DNA from: a virus
Length of the DNA: 28,646 bases
Reading direction: 5' to 3' (one strand)
Virus record (IMG/VR): IMGVR_UViG_3300012928_000030
Span: 1 to 28,646 of that record
How positions within the stretch are numbered: position 1 is the first letter of the stretch; the number at the start of each line of letters is the position of its first letter. Position numbers and translations under genes: made by a program. Below the pieces are notes generated by a model, which saw only the letters and a list, made by a program, of their open reading frames with translations, had not been told where the DNA came from and searched no databases. Shown here piece by piece: positions 9,001-16,800 of the stretch.

Positions 9001-11334
9001 GATAGCACCAGACCCCTGGATAACCATCTCAATGGCGCTTCTAGGATACTCGACACCATCTAGGGCGATCACAGGGTTTCCTACGTTGTAGGAGTCTCCA
9101 CGCTTCACACAGATGAAGTGAGAAACGGTATTCTCTACGGCAATCTTAAGGGTTCCGCCATCCTCTCCTAGGAGGGTCTCTCCAGCAGAGAATACACCAC
9201 TCACCATGGTGACGAACAGTTTGTTGATAGATGAGTATGTTGCAGATGTGCCACCTTCAATGACAGCAACTGCTCCACTGACAGCACCATAAACATACTT
9301 ACCAGGAGTAAACTCATCTCCTGTGATAGTCTCTTCTAGAAGAAGACGAGTGAAGAACTCAGGAGCAAAGAATGAGAAGTCGAAGATAGAGTTATACTTC
9401 TCGACACCACCAGTCAGTCTACCCTTAGATACGATCTTGTCGGTATCTGCATTGAAACCAGGACTTACTTCCTTGAGTGCAATGTTCTTTGGTTTTGCTA
9501 GTCCTACAATAGGAGTGATAGATTCGTTGTAGTCTCTAATTACAAACAGAGGAGAGTTCCTTGTCTGAACCTCAACCTCAGTCTTGTAGAGTTCACGAAC
9601 AAGGTTGATAGAATCTGTCAGGTCGTAGTCAAGTAGGAATACATCTAGTTCACCACGATTACCCTTGACAGTCAGTTCAATGTATGTCGCTGCTCCCGAT
9701 CCATCGATCTCAGGTCTCCTGACCTTAGAGAAAGAGAGAACATCAACATAAGAATACGTATTAGTATTACCAGAGTCAGAACGAGTCTTGATGAACCACA
9801 GTTTAGAGATAGTAGACTCTAGTAGAGCATCAGTGAAACTATCTGCGTTGAAAGCAGCATCTTCAATAGAGCAGTAGATAGTCTTGATACCATCACTTAC
9901 TTCATATCCTTGGCCGCGGCGATCAATAGTCTGCTTGACATCACTATCTGCTTCAGTGTCATTCAGACCTACAGTGCCATCATTGTATACAGAGTTCAAG
10001 AATACAGTTGGATATGCATTCAGTTCTGCACCTTCTGAGTTTAGAGGTGTAGTGCCATATACGTTGGTGATGAAGAATGAGGTCAGACCAGATGTCTTGA
10101 GAGTTTGATTTTCTCTCTTAAGAGAATCTCTTGCCTTCTCAATCTCAATATACTTGGTCTCTTTGTTCTTAACTTCGTAACCTTTGATGTATGCTTTACC
10201 AGCACCAATAGTTCCTACTAGTTTTGCCTCAGCAGTGTTAGGATCTAGACCATTGACAAGATCGTTGTCATCCTTAGTATAGAAACCAAGATTGTCGTTT
10301 TGCTGGTAGTATTCTCTAACTTGCAGAGGGAATGGTTCTACAACATAATCGCCAGACTCATCAAAAGTCTTTCTAGCGAGTGCTGCTTCAACCAAAGAGA
10401 AGTCATTCGCTTTGAGTTGCTTCTGAATGACACCACTCTTAACGAGTAGTAGTTGGATGAAGTTTCTATCAGTTAGAGCAAAGTAGTCATACTTAACCAG
10501 TTGAAGATCAATCTTGAGACGATGTGCTCCAGGTGCAGAGAAGTTTGAGAAACCTCTTGCATTGTCATACAGAGATGAATCTTGCTCTGGTGTTACCAGA
10601 CTTTCAGAAATTTTGAAACCAACCTTAGCAGAAGGTTGATCGTAGTATTTGTTAATAACGAGCAGTTGCTCGGAATTTCTCACAAAGTATCCATTCACAA
10701 AATAGATGCCTTCTTCTACCTTAACAGCAGAAGCGTAACCCATCGCAGGACTGTCTAGGAAAGACTCTACGCCTGTATCAGGATCGGTTACAGTAACAGA
10801 TGTAGGCAGAGAGACCCCATCGGTTCCGACGACCAACAGAGGAGAGTTGACGCCCCCGACAACCTCCAGTGTTTCGCCTTGACGGAATCTCTCTTCGTCA
10901 CCAGACGCTCCACTATCCAAGTAGTTAACGTAGATAGTGTCAGATTCTGTATCAGAACCGTATTCTGTCGCTACAACAGTAGCAACAACACTTGAAGAAA
11001 TGCCCTGGACCTTCAGACCTTTGAGGGTCTTAATGTCATACTTCTGGTAAGTAATGTTACCATCATCATCGGAAACTGCTACTTCAGATACCGACGACAA
11101 CTTAACAAAATTAAGTCTTGTGTTGAGACCTACTTCTCCAGGCACAACAAGATCGCCTTGCTTGAAGACGTTCCTACCGAAATTTTCTAATTGAGTCTGA
11201 AGAACAGACTGGAGAGTAGTTAACTCTCTAGCCTGAACTGCATACCCTGGTCTGAATAGAACCTTATAGAAATTTTTCTGTGGATCAAAGTCTTCAAAGT
11301 AAGGCGATGAGTTTAAGTTAGTATTCTGGGGCAT
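3061..11334 (-). CDS. Giant DUF4815-type virion structural protein (2,757 aa), probable baseplate/tail component
   Basis: The N-terminus (residues ~12-69) has the DUF4815 signature: YFEDFDPQKNFYKVLFRPG, then QARELTTLQSVLQ, then a GD-x-V-x2-G step. Near residue 1,660 is an RRLKPKTEVFVFLEGKKI segment, and near 1,820 is NPLAQTFKVENYEGGVFTTG; both recur in large phage structural proteins of this class. Residues ~1,970-2,050 carry GxNY/GxGY beads. The C-terminus (FTSFGVKISMKTDDPSYVPK, then IRV) matches the usual ending of the class. It follows gp8, the place of T4 genes 9-11, but I see no clear similarity to T4 gp9, gp10 or gp11, so no number is given. The ATG at 11334 lacks a Shine-Dalgarno sequence and lies 25 bases after a hairpin. 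The stop overlaps the 60-aa gene's ATG. Confidence 0.9.
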   Translation of the reverse strand: MPQNTNLNSSPYFEDFDPQKNFYKVLFRPGYAVQARELTTLQSVLQTQLENFGRNVFKQGDLVVPGEVGLNTRLNFVKLSSVSEVAVSDDDGNITYQKYDIKTLKGLKVQGISSSVVATVVATEYGSDTESDTIYVNYLDSGASGDEERFRQGETLEVVGGVNSPLLVVGTDGVSLPTSVTVTDPDTGVESFLDSPAMGYASAVKVEEGIYFVNGYFVRNSEQLLVINKYYDQPSAKVGFKISESLVTPEQDSSLYDNARGFSNFSAPGAHRLKIDLQLVKYDYFALTDRNFIQLLLVKSGVIQKQLKANDFSLVEAALARKTFDESGDYVVEPFPLQVREYYQQNDNLGFYTKDDNDLVNGLDPNTAEAKLVGTIGAGKAYIKGYEVKNKETKYIEIEKARDSLKRENQTLKTSGLTSFFITNVYGTTPLNSEGAELNAYPTVFLNSVYNDGTVGLNDTEADSDVKQTIDRRGQGYEVSDGIKTIYCSIEDAAFNADSFTDALLESTISKLWFIKTRSDSGNTNTYSYVDVLSFSKVRRPEIDGSGAATYIELTVKGNRGELDVFLLDYDLTDSINLVRELYKTEVEVQTRNSPLFVIRDYNESITPIVGLAKPKNIALKEVSPGFNADTDKIVSKGRLTGGVEKYNSIFDFSFFAPEFFTRLLLEETITGDEFTPGKYVYGAVSGAVAVIEGGTSATYSSINKLFVTMVSGVFSAGETLLGEDGGTLKIAVENTVSHFICVKRGDSYNVGNPVIALDGVEYPRSAIEMVIQGSGAISRVYVKDRSAVTQIFSQPPVVEVGGVDPLPLNEATIVPVLFRNTVYTYSPKNVKSLYSAFGSGNKNRFSADVELERTGYTTTTSITDFTFSGTRGYKFIECNGFNGDASRILVQGDVVQFSDVNGDVFKYVVQYATRPDGVKRSRIYLDRTLQADVVNASVVNQRPLIENPVGTLVFPTGDKQIKSLIDSSEDSKITYYFRRDFITTASSGSGNLTFAAQLPFGTQRFAEFSQENFLITVLDPGVAIHNSELGADPVNDPPTLLPFTGALKKGDVVYVDPSFVSIEQSDSNLTAGSVTINFPENYFGNIDQIRAALENRVANPEVGDPTFDVPAINFPTLKLTATLQVSKAKPRLKTSIENKQIIVQSGGTNVVPFRGQENGGETIQIVSYSDVYKLRYVYEGSVSAPPTVDAGGNLVSGTDVTDKYTFDNGQRDTFYDTARLVLKPGVSAPTGQLIIAFDYFEHSQGDFCTIDSYLHEAGVTETEIPSFNSSVSGLVSLKDVIDFRPKVDNTNILPGYQDGSFLAQNEYLSFTATSGIPSSTPSDDVNLPWTVKYNKDQYLDRIDGVFLNTQGNFIVKKGNSSLNPSRPETLSDSIPLYYLYVPAYTDSFRDVRIVPVENKRYTMKDIGKLNQRVERLEYYTSLSILEQQALNMQIQDEIGLDRFKTGFYVDNFETHKGDIKTADYACAIDAQQSVLRPQVSEDSLLVKEVNTREDQRRVAGYVNNNGVLSLPFSNQRLLGNNFATKTINPNPFVVLQYVGDLSVDPNVDSWYDRNTVPLVTDNNTNLFVPFLAKDDISSAFSSLYNSFLVTWNGTERSFYNINGLSKTNDEIVAEEVTPASVASSSNISPQNNETPKGVSTKTSGGKSIVNSLQYFARSIPVKFNIRRLKPKTEVFVFLEGKKINRWVVPDIRFTGIPGNSLSTFNAPIITDANGNASGVILIPAGKAPRQATQWTGDAETVSYDDGSEEVKITTGEKTLRFTSSSTNSDKASVETFAETKFYATGLLPENPASIVSTKPAYFKSNEGTQLVSSNTEQEQKPNPLAQTFKVENYEGGVFTTGVDLFLSTKSDTIPLRVYLTDVNSEKPGKNVVPGTEVVVEPYTYLKVYVSDTVTILKGETISGESSNASGPVLKVLDKNNNELAVSEDNEIVLTNEQVYTVVLDNNNGISYVPDERLKISSITTFNNANNTEITARIAKDSGVVSALKVTNAGDNYDTATITVESPSLPGGSNATGTVVVSGGLIYDSTITLAGRGYTEPPSIVIRGTGLGNGGAVIEAEIEITEPAVRMGVATDTTGVVPSTTPTKFHFDYPVYLQNNTEYALVVETDSQDYGIWASKLGETEIATNTTVTTNPSLGSVYKSQNTGSWVEDLFEDIKFTLYRAEFDISSTATIDITNQSLGYENMVNNPLETYAFANANATSELFKNNNNIIKVNHKNHGFEDGKSYVFFKNLATTAGFTQGSLNTTLFRVSNCGIDSFCVSGIGRAADTVFGGGASGLITSNKKYERVLAQFSYIQSPSTNIDTAIKTTNVVPVDSKTENYTSYSVADFEKTFLNEEQFFINQKVVASDINTLLNNLGESLVYRLTLSSTKTYLSPILDLKTSSIKLSSNRIENAAGKENRFGKRFQVIEFFPVYRLTLSGNLDSNSNPIVISVGQTVEGMGNDALNIEASGSRGEVVRYRTSDNTVFVKVKNNNVFKANEELFFSLQSQESGELEDNTVVVSAAGAIKVTPDFSFGQLVTGINPSDPTKTYDNLINGTVRIWDVPSQTLTLENDKQPINSDYSSASGVGSFIRTQQVADQSADIFRTGDLVSWSNLGAGDERYYEIKTMTFSEGVDFVPEDSAKDTSSVAKYVTKEISLAQGASAIDVIITANVTDSKNIQLSYKTKTTSIQKKFEDIEWQFFNGTGYEDTPKLATPQNTISAQKEEQSAYQEFRFSVDNLDEFTSFGVKISMKTDDPSYVPKVQDIRVVAST
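5195..5420 (-). repeat. Two GxGY-type beta beads in the DUF4815-type protein
   Basis: Two consecutive units of about 30-40 residues have the plan V-x-G-x-(I/V)-x-(A/S)-x-(L/I)-x(4)-G-x2-Y-x(5)-(I/V)-x-(V/I)-x2. The first includes VVSALKVTNAGDNYDTATI and the second GGLIYDSTITLAGRGYTEPP. The same plan occurs in the gp7-like protein, in gp8 and in the left-edge fibre-like protein. Each unit is probably a small beta hairpin or bead; that is inference. Confidence 0.55.
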
Positions 11335-11358
11335 TGTATATTACTAACGTTCTGATTT

Positions 11359-11384
11359 TCCTAACCTTATTTAGGAGGTTAGGA
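11359..11384 (-). promoter_or_regulatory. Intergenic stem-loop with a CTAAATA late-promoter-like motif in its loop
   Basis: Between the gp8 stop and the next ATG, an 8-bp perfect stem (TCCTAACC / GGTTAGGA) encloses a 10-base loop. On the minus strand the loop and stem edge read CCTAAATA (11368-11375), a 6/8 match to TATAAATA, 34-41 bases before the ATG at 11334. No U-tract follows the stem, so a standard Rho-independent terminator is unlikely. It may be a late promoter, an mRNA 3'-end stabiliser or processing site, or both. Confidence 0.4.
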
Positions 11385-11389
11385 TTGGA

Positions 11390-13273
11390 TCAGAACTCAA
11401 TTACCAACTTGATGTCTTCAATTTGGTCAGCCGCACGGGTGATTAGTCTTCTGTTCTCGACATAGATGATGTCGCCAGAGTTCTGCTCGATCTCTGGGAA
11501 ACCGAAACCGTTGGTGAAACTTACACCAAGGAGTGTGGTTGCAGTAACGCCAGTGTTAACACCGCCAGAAGCAAGGGAAGAAGCACCAACAATGTTAGCA
11601 CTAGAATCGAATGCTCTTACAACACCACCATCTGCGTGGAGGTCAGGTGACTGGATATACTTGAGAACGCCGTCAGTAGTCGAACCTGAATCCAGAGTCC
11701 AGGAAACAACGGTGCCTCTAGCAGTTCCACCACCAGCAAGTGACTGGGTGATTGTTTCGTCAGCAACGTAGTCTGCGCTTGCGCCAGTAACCTTAACAGC
11801 ATAGAGACCGTTCAGGGTGTCTAGAACTGCGAAGTCAGTAGTGGTCCAGTTGAATGGGTCCTTGATGATGCCGATACGACGGAAGTCGTTATCAACAGGG
11901 AAGTCTCCAGAACCTTCAGCGTAGGTCAGACGAATGTTGGTCATGACACGCTTAGCGTTCAGTTCCAGTTCAAAGTCAGCACCGTGACCACCTTGAGGAG
12001 GAAGAACAACTTCCAGAGCACCTGTTCCACCAACACCAGTTCTAGCGGTGGTTAGTGCTTGCTCTGCATACAGACCATACTTGAGACCGCCAACAGTTGC
12101 ACCGTCGTCCAGTGCGATAGAAGCGTAGGTATAACCTGCACCTGCTTCAACAACTTCGGTAGACTCGATTGCACCAGCAGTAACGACAATCTTGACAACT
12201 GCTTGTGTGCCAGATACTTGACCGTCGCCTAGGACAGGAGCATAGTGGGTTCCGTTAGGAAGACCCGATCCAGTGTCCTCAACTAGAACAACGTTGAGAG
12301 CACCGTTAACTGCAGCAGCTTCGGTAGCAGCACGAGTTGCTTCACCTGCCAAGTTGATTGGCATGAAGTTGGTGGACAGGAAGCGCAGAACGTCGTCGGT
12401 AGGGATAGTATACATATACTTCCACATGTAACCCGAACCACCAGCAGCAGCGACTACTGCATCAGCAGTCTCGGTGAAGAGACCAGTTCCTGCATTGTAG
12501 GTTCCTTGACCTGCAGAAGGAGTAGTCTTGGGTTCGTAAACAGGGTTAGGATCTGCCTGACCTGGGAACTGACCGTTATAGATGCACTTGAAGACTTCGT
12601 AGTTCGAGTTGATTACATAGAACTTAGAAGCACCAAGAGAAGCAGCACCAGTTGTGGACTGCTTACCTACCTGACCAGTAGTAGTTGCGGAGTAGTCAGG
12701 CTTATACATGTCGAAACGAGGCTCGGTAGCGAGCAGGTTCCAATCGTAACGAGTGATGACAGCGCGAGCGAACTGATCGGTGATACGCTTAGCAGCGATG
12801 ATTTCATCATAGACGCTGAATTTCTCCATCTGGTTGTCCAGAGGAGTAGGAGGGGTGTCCTCGGTTGCGTAACGGTAGACTCCTGCGCGTGCTTCAGCAC
12901 CAGTGTCAGCAGATCCGTTCCAACCCTCGATGACTGCATTAGGCAGTGGAGTTGCGTTTACGGAAGGAGTGACATCGCTTAGGATCAGCGAATTGTCATA
13001 GACCTGCTCGATGGAAGCCTTAAAGGGGGAGTTTGCAAAAGTGTAGGATCCGTTAGCATCAGATGCAACATAGACAAACTGATTTTCTGCGAAAGCGACA
13101 GCGTTCTGAGAATAGATTTCAAGGAAAGCATCCCAGCGTTGGGGGCGACCAACAAAGAAATACATTCTTGTCTTTTCAGGACTATCTTCCGCTCCACCAA
13201 CGGGCTCACTAAGAGACTCCAAAAACTGTTTAGCGTTAAAGATTCTAAACTTATCTGAGATGATTGCAGCCAT
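11390..13273 (-). CDS. 8: Baseplate wedge subunit gp8
   Basis: Homologue of T4 gp8, a baseplate wedge protein that joins gp7 and gp10 in T4. Matching blocks occur in order: KFR near residue 8, FFVGRPQRW at ~39-47 (T4: ITFGRSEPW), VITRYDW near 170 (T4: VIPRRDW), GSGYMWKYMYTIP at ~278-290 (T4: GDGYVWEYLFEIP), FRRIGIIKDPF near 463 (T4: FRQISIITNPL), and the C-terminal SGDIIYVENR then DQIEDI (T4: SGEMIYMENR, DQTEEI). At 627 aa it is nearly twice T4 gp8 (334 aa). The extra length sits mainly in residues ~300-450, which include a GAGYTY bead, and ~475-590, which are Gly/Thr/Ser-rich. An exact late-promoter motif precedes the ATG. T4 comparisons are from memory of that protein. Confidence 0.95.
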   Translation of the reverse strand: MAAIISDKFRIFNAKQFLESLSEPVGGAEDSPEKTRMYFFVGRPQRWDAFLEIYSQNAVAFAENQFVYVASDANGSYTFANSPFKASIEQVYDNSLILSDVTPSVNATPLPNAVIEGWNGSADTGAEARAGVYRYATEDTPPTPLDNQMEKFSVYDEIIAAKRITDQFARAVITRYDWNLLATEPRFDMYKPDYSATTTGQVGKQSTTGAASLGASKFYVINSNYEVFKCIYNGQFPGQADPNPVYEPKTTPSAGQGTYNAGTGLFTETADAVVAAAGGSGYMWKYMYTIPTDDVLRFLSTNFMPINLAGEATRAATEAAAVNGALNVVLVEDTGSGLPNGTHYAPVLGDGQVSGTQAVVKIVVTAGAIESTEVVEAGAGYTYASIALDDGATVGGLKYGLYAEQALTTARTGVGGTGALEVVLPPQGGHGADFELELNAKRVMTNIRLTYAEGSGDFPVDNDFRRIGIIKDPFNWTTTDFAVLDTLNGLYAVKVTGASADYVADETITQSLAGGGTARGTVVSWTLDSGSTTDGVLKYIQSPDLHADGGVVRAFDSSANIVGASSLASGGVNTGVTATTLLGVSFTNGFGFPEIEQNSGDIIYVENRRLITRAADQIEDIKLVIEF

Positions 13274-13308
13274 TGTTGTTTTTCTCTGGGACGTTTTAAT
13301 ATCTGATT

Positions 13309-13316
13309 TATTTATA
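13309..13316 (-). promoter_or_regulatory. T4-type late promoter upstream of gp8
   Basis: The minus strand reads TATAAATA, an exact match to the T4 late-promoter -10 element. It lies in the 60-base gap between the 176-aa gene and gp8, 36-43 bases before the gp8 ATG. A second near match, AATAAATA, lies just upstream at 13327-13320. In T4 such sites are read by the host polymerase with gp55 and gp33/gp45; marine T4-like phages are reported to use similar motifs. The position and exactness make this the best promoter in the structural block. Confidence 0.65.
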
Positions 13317-13333
13317 TGCTATTTATTTTCAGA

Positions 13334-13864
13334 TCACTCGGGACCAGAAAATTGAATCATGTCATCGTTGTTATTTAGAGTGTTCGGACCAGTTTTTACG
13401 TATCCTGTAAATGTGGTCGCAGTTTTCTCCGTATATTCAATCAATTGTCTCGCAGCAGTGAAGAGATGTCCACTGGTTTCAAAATTTGATGTTGTAATTA
13501 CATTAATGACACTAGGATTCTCCGCATCCACTGATATAGTTTGGTTTCCATCTGCTGATGTGACACCCATAAACATACCAGAAGGACCAGCATTGAACCT
13601 GTCACCCGATAGAGTGAAGGTAGATAGTGGTCTCAATTCAAAGTCTCTAATAGCGAGTTGCGGAAACGCTCTTTGGATGTCTTCAATAACATGGTCACCT
13701 TCAAATTTGATGATCTCAAAATCCTTTAGTGTGTATGTAACAGCACCACTGGTAAATGACGAAAATCCATCAGGAACCCTCTGTCCAAAGTTAGTGACAT
13801 CAACGGTATTGCCATCTCTCTTATGGACAGTTCTAAACCCTTCTGCTAATTGTAATTCTGGCAT
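13334..13864 (-). CDS. Unknown 176-aa protein between gp7-like and gp8, likely virion component
   Basis: The protein begins MPELQLAEGFRTVHKRDGNT and ends NNNDDMIQFSGPE. Composition is mostly Thr, Ser, Asn and hydrophobic residues in alternating stretches, suggesting a beta-rich fold. I see no signal peptide, membrane segment or catalytic motif. The start overlaps the stop of the gp7-like gene by one base (TAATG), so translation is probably coupled. T4 has no gene between 7 and 8, and the sequence does not resemble T4 gp53, gp9 or gp11 as I know them. A baseplate or fibre-attachment role is suggested only by its position. The opposite strand is also open here but has no independent support. 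Confidence 0.85.
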   Translation of the reverse strand: MPELQLAEGFRTVHKRDGNTVDVTNFGQRVPDGFSSFTSGAVTYTLKDFEIIKFEGDHVIEDIQRAFPQLAIRDFELRPLSTFTLSGDRFNAGPSGMFMGVTSADGNQTISVDAENPSVINVITTSNFETSGHLFTAARQLIEYTEKTATTFTGYVKTGPNTLNNNDDMIQFSGPE

Positions 13865-16800
13865 TAGTTTCTAGTCTTAATTGATGTTTCTAGAACGACG
13901 AGTTCAGTGTAGTAGTCAAGGACACCCATCTCTCTTTGTAGCATGATATCGGCAGGTTTCTCACGACCTTCATGCTGTGGGAGGTTTGCTCTCACACTGT
14001 ATGTAGATGTGATAGATGGTCCAGCAGCAATAGCGATAGATTCGATCGTCGTGAGAGTAGCGACGATAGCGAGATCGATTTGCTGTTGAATCTGCTTAGG
14101 TCCGTTCTCAGATCCTGCACCAAGAACACCACCATCAGCGCCTCTTGGGAAGTCAACCAGAACAGCGGCGGTTTCTGGGGTTACAATTACTCTGGAGACG
14201 GTATTAGTCAACAGAGCATTCATAGATGCTTTAGCAGGTTGTGCCGCAGCGTAGACTTCTGAGGTGACGTTACCAGATACACTAGAGATTGCGGATACTC
14301 TTCTGAATCCTTCAAACTTAGTGATCTCAGTCTGAGTCTGGAGACCCAGTTCGATATTGATGTGAACGTCAATCTCCGAGATCGTAGTCGTAGACGCAAT
14401 AGTAACAATGTCACTACTGATGGATTCTACACTAGCGTTGATTTGCGTGACCTTACTATCACTTCCAGCAATTTGCTCTGCACTAACGACAGTTGTTGGA
14501 GGAATGATAGTGATCTGCTTGGTGACATCATAATCAAGGTATAGATCAAGGTCAAGGTTTCTAACAGACTGGATGAAGCGTTCATCCAACATTCTAACTT
14601 CAGCATCATGTGTTACTGTGTTAGTAATGACGATGACTGTCTCTGGAGAGGACGCGACGGTCTCTTCAGCAGGAGTAGCAATACTCTTGATTCCGACCTG
14701 GATGACTGGAGTGAGGTCAGGTGTAATAATCTGGAACTCATTCTCAATCTCGATGTAACGCTCGTCAGTAGTCTTGACTTCCTGCTCACTGAGGACCTGA
14801 GACTTGAGTTCGACCAACTGAGCGGAAGACATTCTGACTTCAGACTCAGTGATAAGAATCGTTGTAGGTCCAACAGGTAGGACAGTAACGAATTCAGGTA
14901 GAGTTCTGAGATACTGACCAGCGTTGTGCGCTTGTGCCGTAGATCCTTCAATACCTCTAGTGAGATCAAGGAATCTATCTGGGAGAGTGTTGTTATATGC
15001 AACAATCTCTTTACCAATCTGCAGTTTGCCGTTCGATGGGAATAGACTTGTATTTCCAATGTATGCAGTTGTTCCAGTTGGAGACAGAGGAGCATCAAGG
15101 AATGCACCTGTTGCGCTGGAAGTCTCCTGAGCAGCATATACAATAGGAGTATTGATTTGCTTGTGCAGGATTTTTGTAATTAGATCAGTCTCTGCCTGAG
15201 GAGAGATATCTGTAATAACAGCAACTGGAGAATCGAGAGTTACAGTAATCTGAGTCTCATTAATAATGAGTTCAGATGCAACCTGATCAATTGCAGTGAA
15301 TGGATCTCTCTTAGTAAATACCTGAGTTCCTGCTGGACCAAAATTATCTCCAACAGTTTCAGCAGCAGGCCAAATGTGACTTTCTAGTTGATCAGTCTTA
15401 GCAAGATCAATAGATCCTGTAACACCGAACGAGATAATAGAGAAGACATTGCTGAGAGCACCATCACCGAACAGAGTAAATTCTGTTTGAACGATAGATA
15501 GTGCGCCACCACCTGCAATTTGTGTATTGACGCTAATCAGTGTCTCAGACTTAACTGTTCTGCTAGCATTTCTTCTGACGAAGTATCCTCTGGTGACAAC
15601 TACCTTAGGTGGTTGGGTATATCCAAAACCACCACTAGTCAATACAACATCTAGAACCTGTCCGTCTTTTGTAAGAACTTCTGCTCTAGCACCACCACCA
15701 TTACCATCAATGGGGACAAACTTAAGTTGTGGTGGAACAAAGTATTGATATGCTGTTGGTTGTAGTAGGATACCAGTATTGAAGAATAGAGCAAGGTCTC
15801 TCTTGTTCCACTCAAGATCATTAAATCCAAGAGAAACAACACTACCCGTTCCATCAATCTGACTGGTTACACTGAGACCTTCTCCTCTAATGATACCATT
15901 GTAGTTGGTTACATCGACTTTAGAGAAGTGCTCATACTTAGCAGTCTGACCCAGACCAAAGTTTCTTAGGTTTGCTTTGCCAGGAACATACTCGACTGTT
16001 CTATACTCATTCTCACCATCAATTAGGATTTCATCACCAGCGATGATTTCCAGTTCGGTGTTGTTTCTGATATCATATACTGAGTTTCCATTCTCAGAAC
16101 CTCTCAACCAAGAAGGAAGGTCTCTAGAGAGCAGACGCTTGCCTTCATCATCTACTGGATATGAAATATCAATCGAGTAGACTTTGTTTTCTTTGTTGAA
16201 ACTAATTGGACTTGAGAAGTCTGACTGGTCAGAAACAAACAGTGTAGAAACTCTAGTATCATCAGCAGTGTTCTGTGTTGGATCATATGTCAACACAGAG
16301 AAGTCAATGTTTGCTGCATTCAACAGTGTGAATGTAAAGTCAACTGCTGTGACTCCAGATTTTGAAGATCCATTTGCAGTTCCATCATCAAGCAAGTCAA
16401 ATCTTACTTGAGAAATCTTTCCTAAGAGTTTTCTAGTTCCATCTGAGGTGATGGTGAACATATTCTTAGGAGTAGATGGATCAAAACTATACAGTCTACT
16501 CTGGAATTCATCATATTCTAAATTGCCAGCACTAGTATCGATAACTCGCTGACATCTAACAATAACCTCATTTGTAAGACCAACACGATCATAATCGTAG
16601 AACGATAGGGTCTTGGGAACATCTCTACCATACAAAGAGATCAATCTTACATTGTTCTGGACTGCTTCACCAGTCTCAGGGATGTAACGATTAATAGGTG
16701 ATGTGAATGTGATGTTTGGACCATTAAGTCTGTAGGAGTTTGGATCCTGCAGAACGCCATCAACAAACACCAAGACAAATCTGTCATCAGTGATGTTCTT

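Noticed and set aside
12506-12982. Plus-strand 158-codon frame opposite gp8
   Set aside because: It overlaps a confidently assigned gp8 and has Cys/Ser/Arg-rich shadow composition.
13359-13874. Plus-strand open frame of 171 codons opposite the 176-aa gene
   Set aside because: It mirrors the minus-strand gene almost exactly, has no ribosome-binding site and shows no protein-like motifs; all supported genes here are on the minus strand.
14613-15143. Minus-strand 176-codon frame inside the gp7-like gene
   Set aside because: It is in another frame of a gene with clear structural beads. Its product is Leu/Ser/Arg-rich, typical of an out-of-frame reading.
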